Positions 34,519-41,758 of a stretch of 64,000 bases of DNA are shown one piece after another (position 1 is the first letter of the stretch; the number at the start of each line of letters is the position of its first letter). The stretch lies in contig NZ_CP106855.1 of NCBI RefSeq assembly GCF_002209355.2, forward strand, positions 868,001 to 932,000, in the 5' to 3' direction. Source of the stretch: Bdellovibrio sp. SKB1291214. Lineage in GTDB: Bacteria; Bdellovibrionota; Bdellovibrionia; Bdellovibrionales; Bdellovibrionaceae. The notes below the pieces were generated by a model that searched no databases, was not told where the DNA came from, and worked only from the letters and a program-made list of their open reading frames with translations. A program made the position numbers and the translations under genes.

Positions 34519-34877
34519 TGAACTCCCCCGTCGTATCAAAAAATGCAGAAGGAGCTTATTCGGTGAAGGCTCCGCTACGTGGGATTCGAAAATCCTGCAA
34601 ATACATTTTCAGCAATATTTATCTGTATGTAGATAAAAACCCCGTTTATCAACCTCTGCAATTGTGGTCGGATGAGCAGGTCTTACAACATCAAGCCTTC
34701 GAAAAAGAACAAGGCTTTGAACTGACGGAGTTTAAAAACTTTGAAGACATCAAAGAGATGTCCTGTGATTTTAAGGAGTACGGAATCTGTGAAGTCACGG
34801 ATGGTTCTTTACCGGATATGACCTATCATGTGTCGACGAAAGAGCACACTCTCACCTTCGATGTTAAAGAAAAATAG
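34518..34877 (+). CDS. Hypothetical protein coupled to the M50-like gene
   Basis: A 119-aa soluble protein, mixed alpha/beta, with three cysteines (S-C-K-Y, M-S-C-D-F, G-I-C-E-V). No signal or TM. Its ATG shares the A of the upstream TGA stop, so translation is coupled to the membrane protease-like gene; it may be its partner or regulator. Family not recognised. Confidence 0.65.
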   Translation: MNSPVVSKNAEGAYSVKAPLRGIRKSCKYIFSNIYLYVDKNPVYQPLQLWSDEQVLQHQAFEKEQGFELTEFKNFEDIKEMSCDFKEYGICEVTDGSLPDMTYHVSTKEHTLTFDVKEK

Positions 34878-34891
34878 TTTCTCCACCTCCG

Positions 34892-34938
34892 TCTCATTTT
34901 CATTTGTGAGTGGTTTGGAAAATCAAATGAAAATGGGA
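34892..34938. promoter_or_regulatory. Long inverted repeat upstream of pseudoazurin gene
   Basis: TCTCATTTTCATTTG (34892-34906) and CAAATGAAAATGGGA (34924-34938) are inverted at 14 of 15 positions with a 17-base spacer, ending 76 bases before the pseudoazurin start. No T-run follows. It may be an operator for a dimeric regulator or a weak terminator of the pair upstream. Confidence 0.4.
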
Positions 34939-35014
34939 TGAAAGCCAATTATCCCAGCTTTTGTCCTCTGCATTTCTCAGTGTTAGTATCTCCGCAAAAA
35001 AGGAGATCTCAACA

Positions 35015-35449
35015 ATGAAATCACTTCTGCTAAGTGCAGCTTTAACTCTTGCAACAAGCGTAAGCTTTGCGGCGACTCACACAGTAAAAATGTTGAACAA
35101 CGGTAAAGAAGGCATCATGGTTTTCGAACCGGCATTCTTGAAAGCCAATAAAGGCGACGTTGTTAAATTCGTCCCTACAGATCCAGCACACGACGTTGCT
35201 TCCGTGTCTATTCCCAAAGGCGCCAAATCATTCAAAGGTGCAGTGGGAAAAGAAGTAACGACGACTTTGACTCACGAAGGAGTTTATCTTTATGAATGCT
35301 CAACCCACTTGCCAATGGCGATGATCGGTGTGATTCAAGTCGGGAAGCCAACGAACTTGGATGACGTGAAAAAAGCTGGCAAAGACATGGCTCCTAAGTT
35401 TGCAATGAACAAAGACCGCCTTGATAAATACTTAAACCAAGTAAAATAA
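35015..35449 (+). CDS. Pseudoazurin (type 1 blue copper protein)
   Basis: A 144-aa periplasmic electron carrier with a 20-aa signal peptide (ending V-S-F-A-A). Type 1 copper ligands are all visible in the precursor: H59 (D-P-A-H-D-V), C95, H98 and M103 in E-C-S-T-H-L-P-M-A-M-I-G, with the pseudoazurin spacing C-x2-H-x4-M. The helical C-terminal tail is also typical. Pseudoazurins feed electrons to nitrite or nitrous oxide reductases or to peroxidases; none is in this window. AGGAG lies 9 bases before ATG 35015. Confidence 0.92.
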   Translation: MKSLLLSAALTLATSVSFAATHTVKMLNNGKEGIMVFEPAFLKANKGDVVKFVPTDPAHDVASVSIPKGAKSFKGAVGKEVTTTLTHEGVYLYECSTHLPMAMIGVIQVGKPTNLDDVKKAGKDMAPKFAMNKDRLDKYLNQVK

Positions 35450-35459
35450 GAAAATTATG

Positions 35460-35517
35460 AGGTACTTCGACGACAAGGCAGCGGATGCGTATGATATCCG
35501 CTCATGTCGAAGTACCT
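35460..35517. repeat. Two-tier hairpin with AGGTACTTCGAC arms
   Basis: AGGTACTTCGAC (35460-35471) pairs perfectly with 35506-35517, and inside it AGCGGAT (35480-35486) pairs with ATCCGCT (35496-35502). It sits between two convergent genes and touches the stop codon of the downstream one. The GGTAC tip recalls the elements at 25956 and 56511, but the rest differs. No T-run, so REP-like element rather than classic terminator. Confidence 0.6.
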
Positions 35518-35908
35518 AACAACCCCACTCTCCGCAGTGGGATTCCCATTTTTCGGTTCGGCCTTTGCGTTTTTGAATAAAAGATCCACAATCGCCAATA
35601 AGAATAAATATTAAATGTGATCCGTCTTTCAGGACGTCCCCCGAATAGACCTGCGGGACGAATTCCGCTTCTTCTTCCTTCAAATTCGCGGAGTTTTCTT
35701 GTAGCAGGGTCTGATGTTCTTTATCCTTTTTATCCAACTTTTTAAAAAGGCCCTCATTGAAGATATTCTCCCCGAGCACCGCTATCGCGAAATCTTTCTT
35801 CTTCAACGAGAAACCAAAACCGCCCACATGAGTGTCACCAGCAATATTTATATCAAATACAAAGTCCAAATCTGAAATCTTATATGATTCAGTAACAGGT
35901 TGATTCAA
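35516..35908 (-). CDS. Hypothetical protein, start uncertain
   Basis: About 130 aa, counted from TTG 35908. The frame is open 14 codons further upstream to a TAG but contains no ATG or GTG there, and no ribosome site is obvious, so the gene may be 5'-truncated or start at the TTG. Content: acidic strand-rich part (D-L-D-F-V-F-D-I-N-I-A-G-D-T-H-V-G-G-F-G), a charged helix, then L-I-F-I-L-I-G-D-C-G-S-F and a terminal C-G-E-W-G-C. Three cysteines. No family recognised. Confidence 0.5.
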   Translation of the reverse strand: MNQPVTESYKISDLDFVFDINIAGDTHVGGFGFSLKKKDFAIAVLGENIFNEGLFKKLDKKDKEHQTLLQENSANLKEEEAEFVPQVYSGDVLKDGSHLIFILIGDCGSFIQKRKGRTEKWESHCGEWGC

Positions 35909-35980
35909 ATACTTAACATGAAGAACATCAGGTTTTCGCGTGCGTGACTATTTTTAGAAAAACTTTTCCAGATTTAGCCT

Positions 35981-36811
35981 CTAACGACTATTCGGAGTCA
36001 GTATCGTTTTAAGATACTTCTCAAGGTCCTTAGAATAGTACATCGGTGCGGTCGGATCAAAAATAGAATAAGCGACGACTTCGGCGAAGCATTCGAACTG
36101 ATTGGTCATGGCATACAGTGTAGGAAAACCGTAACTGCGACCCAACTCGCGGTCTAAGGCATAGGCATCTGCAGTGCGCTTTTGTTTTACGAGATCCATC
36201 ACCGTAGAAAACTGTGCTTTTACTTTTTCGGAATCCACGGACGAAATCACCGACTCTTTCCCGTTCCAAGTCCATCCTGCTGCTTGTTCAAATGCCTCCA
36301 TGGAATAGGCATGGTTGGTGGCAATATCAAAATTGTGAATCAGCTCATGAAGCACATTGATCTGCTTGCGGTCTACTTTCGCATAGGGGTCCATGAATGG
36401 CGTGCCGGTAAAAAAGGAATCTGTAAAACCGATCACGTTCGTTACCGGATTCACCCATAAAAATGCTTTCTCGGCCGAGCGCACGAACTCCACACGACGG
36501 AACTGGGGGTTATTAAACCAGCGAGCAGAATACGAAACGCGATGAATTTTGGTGATTCCCGCTGCCTTGATCGTTTTTAGAATTCCTTCCAAGCGAGGAT
36601 CATTGATTTTCGCAAGATAGGCACTCACGATGGCTTTTTCCTCTGGAGTCCAAGCCTTGAACTCCACAGAATCACAAAAACTTTGATGAGGAAATTTATC
36701 ATTGCACTCGTAAGTATCCGAGAAAGCCATAATATCCAAAGCAGACAAAGAGGCCTCGGCCCCTAAGGAAAACAGAACTGCAAAGATACAGGTGAAGAAC
36801 CGAATCATCAT
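35981..36811 (-). CDS. Secreted anthrax-lethal-factor-like zinc metalloprotease
   Basis: A 276-aa protein with a signal peptide (ends L-G-A-E-A, about residue 20). The zinc motif is H155-E-L-I-H159-N-F-D. Further on, Y233-A-M-T-N-Q-F-E240-C-F-A-E244 lines up with the lethal factor catalytic stretch Y728-x2-T-N-x2-E735-x3-E739 with identical spacing, so E240 should be the third zinc ligand and Y233 the catalytic Tyr. After it, a helix ending Y-L-K-T-I-L fits the LF tail. This is the M34/ATLF-like fold. The gene overlaps the upstream ADP-ribosyltransferase-like gene by 4 bases. Target unknown; proteolysis of host or prey proteins, or of envelope material, is inference. Confidence 0.75.
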   Translation of the reverse strand: MMIRFFTCIFAVLFSLGAEASLSALDIMAFSDTYECNDKFPHQSFCDSVEFKAWTPEEKAIVSAYLAKINDPRLEGILKTIKAAGITKIHRVSYSARWFNNPQFRRVEFVRSAEKAFLWVNPVTNVIGFTDSFFTGTPFMDPYAKVDRKQINVLHELIHNFDIATNHAYSMEAFEQAAGWTWNGKESVISSVDSEKVKAQFSTVMDLVKQKRTADAYALDRELGRSYGFPTLYAMTNQFECFAEVVAYSIFDPTAPMYYSKDLEKYLKTILTPNSR

Positions 36812-38250
36812 CTAAAAATCCCCGAACACATCGGTGCTCCAAAACCTGGTGCTTCCAATTGACGCTTAAACGCCTCGGCGCCCGCTTTTGCAAATCGCTC
36901 CTCTGCCAGGCTGCCGCTTTGCTCGACCAATGTAACACCTGTTTTAGCTTTCACTTCTTCAACCACGGATTCAATGACACGGGCACTGTCTTGATAGCTC
37001 ATGATCTCTTTATAAGATACAACCTCGTCAGGAAAAATAATCAAAGCCGCGAGGTATTCTATTTCGCCCTGCAAGCCCGAACTCATATTCGGAAACAATC
37101 GGCGACTGTCCATACGAACCGCCAGAACACCACCACCCGCAGCAATAGAATTCTTTTTGAATTTAGGCGCGCCGACAAATCCAGAAGCCACTTGGGGATC
37201 AAGAGTGAATGAAATAAAATTAGAAGCTCTTGGGTCCGCCGAGTGATTCCAATACTGATCCGTTAGAAGTTTGGTCGGTTTGATGTCATCTTCAGATTGT
37301 TGACGATTCGTCGTCAGTGATCGTAATCGCCGAGTATAATTACCCTGATTTTTAGTCAGCACCGTAGATAGAAAACCGAGTTTTTCGGAGCCGTCCGCCA
37401 ACTGCAGACGTTGCACTTTGTCCGTCTCATAATCGACACCGCGAATAGCGACAACCGTATTCTTCCAATCAGGATGACGGATAGCTTCGACCCACTGAGC
37501 CCATATTTTAGCTTCAAAAGGCTCCATCACATCAAACGGCAAATAGGCTTCAAGCATTTTTGCAACGCCGGCACGGTCGTTACGCACCACTAAATCGTTC
37601 AACTTCAATTCTTGCGCCTCAAGAGCATCTAAAATACCAGACTCCGAACGTGCCTTTTGAAGCTTCCGATCTTTCGCACGAACTTCCTTGGCTGCTTGAT
37701 TAACCAATTTCTGGGTACGAGCTTTTTCTTCCTCGTAATGAGCGGTCAACGCGTCGACCTTAGCATCTAGGTTATCAGTTGCTGTCGCTAGGAACGACTT
37801 CGCAAATCTCACAGCATTTAAATTATAGGAAAAACGCAGGTCTTGATATTCGCGGTCAGCCATGGCAGCGCGACTTCCCATCGAGGCATTATATTGCAAT
37901 TCCATGCGCCCATAACTAGCAGACAAATTCAAATACACAGTCTGCACATAAGCCATCGGACGAATCAAAAGTTCAGGCTGCGCCAAAGCCGCCGAATCAT
38001 AACGAAGAATATAAGTAGGCCGAGAATTCTCCATCGCCATGACAACTTCAGCATGCTTCCCAGAAGGCAACGTCTCCACCTGCTCCAAACGCAAAGCCGC
38101 AGCATACTTATTAATATGAGAAGCAAAGGTAACCAGCCCGGCCTGGGCCTCCAAAGGCCCCGCAGAAGCCACAGCGCCAACAACAGTTACCATACCAATA
38201 ACCGTCACCATCCTGCCAACAACCTGTGCAGCCCATAAAAGCCTACGCAT
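36808..38250 (-). CDS. Secreted protein with ADP-ribosyltransferase-like (R-S-E) C-terminal domain
   Basis: A 480-aa protein with a long signal peptide (about residues 1-30). Residues 35-150 are mixed; 155-225 form a charged coiled coil (H-Y-E-E-E-K-A-R-T-Q-K-L); 260-480 carry an R-S-E pattern: V-V-A-I-R270-G-V-D, then N-F-I-S347-F-T349-L-D-P-Q-V-A-S-G-F, then G-E396-I-E398-Y-L-A with F-P-D-E-V-V-S-Y-K after it. These match the beta-1 Arg, STS and ExE motifs of mono-ADP-ribosyltransferases and their spacing is plausible. STS reads S-F-T. NAD binding is not shown. It is the first gene of a coupled pair with the LF-like protease; a perfect 27-base hairpin lies 67 bases upstream. Confidence 0.65.
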   Translation of the reverse strand: MRRLLWAAQVVGRMVTVIGMVTVVGAVASAGPLEAQAGLVTFASHINKYAAALRLEQVETLPSGKHAEVVMAMENSRPTYILRYDSAALAQPELLIRPMAYVQTVYLNLSASYGRMELQYNASMGSRAAMADREYQDLRFSYNLNAVRFAKSFLATATDNLDAKVDALTAHYEEEKARTQKLVNQAAKEVRAKDRKLQKARSESGILDALEAQELKLNDLVVRNDRAGVAKMLEAYLPFDVMEPFEAKIWAQWVEAIRHPDWKNTVVAIRGVDYETDKVQRLQLADGSEKLGFLSTVLTKNQGNYTRRLRSLTTNRQQSEDDIKPTKLLTDQYWNHSADPRASNFISFTLDPQVASGFVGAPKFKKNSIAAGGGVLAVRMDSRRLFPNMSSGLQGEIEYLAALIIFPDEVVSYKEIMSYQDSARVIESVVEEVKAKTGVTLVEQSGSLAEERFAKAGAEAFKRQLEAPGFGAPMCSGIFR

Positions 38251-38316
38251 ACCTATTCCTTTACAGGGTCAACGCCCTATTCAAGGAACCAGAAAAGCAA
38301 TCCCCATACCCGCCTT

Positions 38317-38343
38317 GAGCACGTCTCAAAATGAGACGTGCTC
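38317..38343. promoter_or_regulatory. Perfect 12-bp hairpin upstream of toxin-like pair
   Basis: GAGCACGTCTCA (38317-38328), AAA loop, TGAGACGTGCTC (38332-38343). It lies between the REP-like element and the start of the ADP-ribosyltransferase-like gene. No T-run follows on the minus strand, so it may be an operator or a 5' leader hairpin rather than a terminator. Confidence 0.5.
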
Positions 38344-38383
38344 TCCCCAACAGCGAGAAAATGCCAAAAGCATTTTCCAGCCA

Positions 38384-38517
38384 GAAACCGTAGAAGGCGG
38401 CTCGTCAAAATGGGTCAGATGCAAGGCGGAGGAGCGACCCGCAGCGCAGGCGTACTCCATGTACGCTGGAGCGAGGACCGCGAACGACAACGCAGTCAGC
38501 TGGCACATTTTCACGAC
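38384..38517. repeat. REP-like imperfect palindromic element
   Basis: The outer ends CGTCAAAATGGGTCAGATG (38392 onward) and the complement of CAGCTGGCACATTTTCACG are imperfect inverted repeats; the centre is GCGTAC-TCCAT-GTACGC. GC-rich, no ribosome site. A 62-aa frame on the minus strand is just its translation. A shorter element with the same flavour is at 61471-61545. The 338-base gap 38251-38588 holds this element, the hairpin at 38317 and the terminator at 38536; nothing else is evident. Confidence 0.6.
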
Positions 38518-38535
38518 CCGTAAAAAAACGCAAAA

Positions 38536-38557
38536 AAGCCCGGTTTTATCCGGGCTT
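38536..38557 (-). terminator. Terminator of prc
   Basis: AAGCCCGG (38536-38543) and CCGGGCTT (38550-38557) form a stem with a 6-base loop. On the minus strand it is followed by a run of T (the A-run at 38532-38535 and 38522-38528 on plus). Confidence 0.85.
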
Positions 38558-38588
38558 CAACAACAACTAACATGTCAAATCTAGCAGT

Positions 38589-40607
38589 TTACTTAGCGGC
38601 TTGTTTCGGAGTCGCTGGCAGCGCCTTACCGTCTTCAAGCTGAATTAGATCTAGGAGTACGTTTGTCGCCTCTTGGATATCTGCGCGCTTCAAATACTCT
38701 TCGTTCTTTTTCGCCTTGCTTGCTACTTTTTTGGCTTTCTCTTTTTTCTCTTTTTCGTTTTTATCTTTTAGCACTTCGCTCACACGGATCACTTTGCCGC
38801 GGGCTTTTGCTTTGTTCAACTCATCCACGATTTTCTTAAAGTCGTCAGATTTTGCAACACGTTCAGAAGATCTTTCGGACAATGTTTTCAACCAGTCTGA
38901 TTTAACTTCTTTCCATGCGCTTGGACCTTCTTTAACGTAAGCGTCAGGCGAGATGAATGATTCAATTGTTTTCGGTGGCAAAGAGTAATCCATGTACTTC
39001 TCGCCGATATCGTCAGTCGAGAATGGACCCGGAAGAACCACATCGGCGTCAACACCTCTGTGCTGAGTCGATTTACCTGATGGAACAAAGAACATACCCA
39101 CTGTAACTTTGATTGCGCCCAAGTTGTTTGGAATCGGCAATACAGATTGAACAGAACCTTTACCGTACGTGTGGTCACCACCAACGATTACGGCACGTTT
39201 ATAATCTTGCAAAGTGCCAGACACGATCTCAGAAGCGGATGCCGAGATGCGACTTGTTAGGACAACAAGTGGACCATTCCAGTCAACCGTTGAATCCGTA
39301 TCACGAAGAGCAGCTTCCGCGCGGCCTTCATTTTTAGACGACTGTTTTACCACGTTACCTGTTTGGAAAAACAAACCCGCGATTTTTACAGCGTCTTCAA
39401 GAGAACCACCACCGTTGTTGGAAAGATCCAACACCAAACCATCTGCTTTTTTCTCAACTGCTTCTTTAATCAGTTTTTTCATATCAGCTGCAGAAGATCT
39501 GCCACCGCGACGAGAATCCGCATAGAAGCTTGGGAAGTTCAAGATACCGATTTTTTTCTTTTTACCTTCGATTTCTTTATCTACGAAAGTCAAAGAAGCT
39601 GCTTCGTCTTCAAGATTTACTTTTTCACGAGTCAGCGTCACATCGAAACGTTTTTTACCGTCACCCGCTTTACGCAAGATCGTTAAACGAACTTTAGTTC
39701 CTTTGTCACCGCGGATTTTCTTAACAACATCTTTCAAATCTTGATCGATGACGTTTTCCATTTGGCCTTTTTCTTGACCAACTGCAATGATTTTATCTTG
39801 CGGTTCGATCAAACCAGATTTTGCAGCCGCACCACCTGGAACCAAAGCTTCAACAACAGTGAAGCCATCTTGAGAGGACAGTGTCGCACCGATACCTTCC
39901 AATGACAGACGCATTTGAATTTCGAAATCTTCCAGCACATCACGAGAGAAGAAGCTTGAGTGTGGATCCAAAGCTCTTGCAAAAGAATCAAGGTAACCGG
40001 ACAACAAGTCGTCTTGGGTTGTTTCTTGAGTACGTTTAACTGCACGCTCGTAGTTTTTTTCTACGTTCTTTTTTGCTTCATCCAATTTCATATCAGTTGC
40101 CAGGTAGTTACCAATTTGGAACTGAATGTATTTTTTCAAATACTCATTGGCTTCGTCGTTATTTTTTGGCCATGGCTTTTTATCTGGATCGAAAGCAAAT
40201 TCAGTTTTTTCATCAAACTTAAAATCTTTGCCCAGGTATTTTTTAGCGAAAGTCGCGCGATCATTCACTCTTTCAAGAACCAGCTTTTGAGCTTTATCTA
40301 AGAATGTGCAATCTCTGTTTTTTGTTTTTTCAAATACATTGGCCATGTCTTTTTTCACGGCGTCGACGTCAGCTTGAGTCAGGTAAATTTTAGAAGGATC
40401 CAAACGCTTTAAGTATTGTTCAATCACGCGGTTTGCAAGATCAGCATTACGATCAGAATATTTCACGTGGTTCGCCAAGAAACCTTGTTCGATCACGGAA
40501 ACGTATCTGCACTCCAAACCGTCTTTCAATTGTGCGGCAGCAATAGACGAAACTGCGAGAGAACCCGCAACAACTAAACCCTTTAATCCCTTTGAGATTG
40601 AACTCAT
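38589..40607 (-). CDS. prc: Periplasmic carboxy-terminal processing protease Prc/Tsp
   Basis: A 672-aa S41 protease that degrades or trims periplasmic proteins from their C-termini. Signal peptide ends S-I-A-A-A-Q (about 26). An N-terminal helical domain is followed by a PDZ domain (about 225-320; L-S-L-E-G-I-G-A-T-L), then the protease core with L-V-L-D-L-S-N-N-G-G-G, S-R-I-S-A-S-A-S-E-I (catalytic Ser, about 457) and H-T-Y-G-K-G-S-V-Q (catalytic Lys, about 482). A Lys-rich C-terminal domain as in E. coli Tsp (DUF3340) follows. ATG 40607 is preceded by AAGGA; its own terminator makes it monocistronic. Confidence 0.94.
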   Translation of the reverse strand: MSSISKGLKGLVVAGSLAVSSIAAAQLKDGLECRYVSVIEQGFLANHVKYSDRNADLANRVIEQYLKRLDPSKIYLTQADVDAVKKDMANVFEKTKNRDCTFLDKAQKLVLERVNDRATFAKKYLGKDFKFDEKTEFAFDPDKKPWPKNNDEANEYLKKYIQFQIGNYLATDMKLDEAKKNVEKNYERAVKRTQETTQDDLLSGYLDSFARALDPHSSFFSRDVLEDFEIQMRLSLEGIGATLSSQDGFTVVEALVPGGAAAKSGLIEPQDKIIAVGQEKGQMENVIDQDLKDVVKKIRGDKGTKVRLTILRKAGDGKKRFDVTLTREKVNLEDEAASLTFVDKEIEGKKKKIGILNFPSFYADSRRGGRSSAADMKKLIKEAVEKKADGLVLDLSNNGGGSLEDAVKIAGLFFQTGNVVKQSSKNEGRAEAALRDTDSTVDWNGPLVVLTSRISASASEIVSGTLQDYKRAVIVGGDHTYGKGSVQSVLPIPNNLGAIKVTVGMFFVPSGKSTQHRGVDADVVLPGPFSTDDIGEKYMDYSLPPKTIESFISPDAYVKEGPSAWKEVKSDWLKTLSERSSERVAKSDDFKKIVDELNKAKARGKVIRVSEVLKDKNEKEKKEKAKKVASKAKKNEEYLKRADIQEATNVLLDLIQLEDGKALPATPKQAAK

Positions 40608-40723
40608 GATGGTCCTTCCTTGGCTCTCGGGCGAGAGCGTCCTAATCACTTAAGATTAGCAGGAATCTTTTCAAGAGCATTCAATTTGTGAGGCTGGTCA
40701 AAAATTTAGGACTGTAAGATGAC

Positions 40724-41626
40724 TTAAGACTTACGTCGGTCGTCTTCAAAGAAGGAAAGTTGAGAGAGATCCTCCACTTTTTGTCCTTGAAGTCCCCCGG
40801 TTTTCACTTCGTGTTTAATGAAGTTCCCATGTTGGGTTTCGATCATAAAGAAGGACATCTCAGGAAACCTCGCCTTAAGTCGAGTCATCTCTTCGACGAT
40901 CAACTCAATATTTTTAGGATCGTCGTCAGACATTCCAAAGCGATGATGGGCGTTATATCCATAGATCTCGATAGCTTTTTCGACACTTGCTCGGATAGCA
41001 CGTTGTTTCAACTCGGCCGTGCCCTCTGTAAAGTTTGTGTCACCAAGCAAAGTGCGAGTGGGTTTATGGCTCACTGGGTAAAGACTTAGATAATTAGGCT
41101 CCAAAGGCAAAACTTTGTTCTTCACGAAAACTTTGATGCCCTCTTTCAACGTATCCGGATGATGACCACGTGCTGTGATCACGGAAAGAGGACGTTGATT
41201 AAATGTGGCGTGATAAAAACACTCCCAAGAAGGCCCCTTCCATTGAAAGTCCGGGAATCCAAGGGCTGCCGCCACGTCTTGAACAAAGACTTGGTTTTTA
41301 CCCGCAAGCTTCTCCACTTCCGAAATATTATGATCACGGAAGTTTCTAAAGGTGCCTGTCACGTCACAAAAATCGATTTCAAAATCTCCATAAATACCAC
41401 TTTTGCCAATTGTGGAATTATATTGGGCAAAGTCTCCACTGGAGATCGCCTGTTCAGCGCGGGTTTCTTTATGGAAAAGAACTAAAGGGGTCGTCAGAAA
41501 AGCAATGTTGTCGTCAAAGTCGAAAAAATAAAAACTACGGCCCCCCAGGTGAAAGTTTCTATCTTTCTCTGGTGTGCGATTTATTCCTAAATCGAGTTGG
41601 CCTTTTTTATTTTGATCTTCGCTCAT
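40724..41626 (-). CDS. HAD-like phosphatase, family uncertain
   Basis: A 300-aa cytoplasmic protein. F-F-D-F-D-D-N-I-A-F-L-T-T (about 38-50) is an HAD motif I (D-x-D); S-V-I-T-A-R-G-H-H-P-D fits motif II with T/S; F-G-M-S-D-D-D-P-K-N-I-E-L fits motif IV (acidic pair). A large cap region lies between motifs I and II. ATG 41626 follows GAGG by 10 bases; earlier Met codons lack a site. Substrate unknown. Downstream neighbour is prc, in the same direction, 116 bases away. Confidence 0.75.
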   Translation of the reverse strand: MSEDQNKKGQLDLGINRTPEKDRNFHLGGRSFYFFDFDDNIAFLTTPLVLFHKETRAEQAISSGDFAQYNSTIGKSGIYGDFEIDFCDVTGTFRNFRDHNISEVEKLAGKNQVFVQDVAAALGFPDFQWKGPSWECFYHATFNQRPLSVITARGHHPDTLKEGIKVFVKNKVLPLEPNYLSLYPVSHKPTRTLLGDTNFTEGTAELKQRAIRASVEKAIEIYGYNAHHRFGMSDDDPKNIELIVEEMTRLKARFPEMSFFMIETQHGNFIKHEVKTGGLQGQKVEDLSQLSFFEDDRRKS

Positions 41627-41758
41627 TGAATACATTCCTCTTACGGGCTTCAAAATTTAGCAAATAATTCGCCAGCACGAAAGAGCCCTGCACTATTTTC
41701 TTTTTTGCATGGGGAATGACCACTAGTTAGACAGGGAAAAGGCCCTCGAGACCCAGGC

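Noticed and set aside
38326-38514. 62-aa minus-strand frame with a plausible hydrophobic N-terminus
   Set aside because: It is the translation of the REP-like palindrome; no ribosome site, and the same bases are explained by the inverted repeat.
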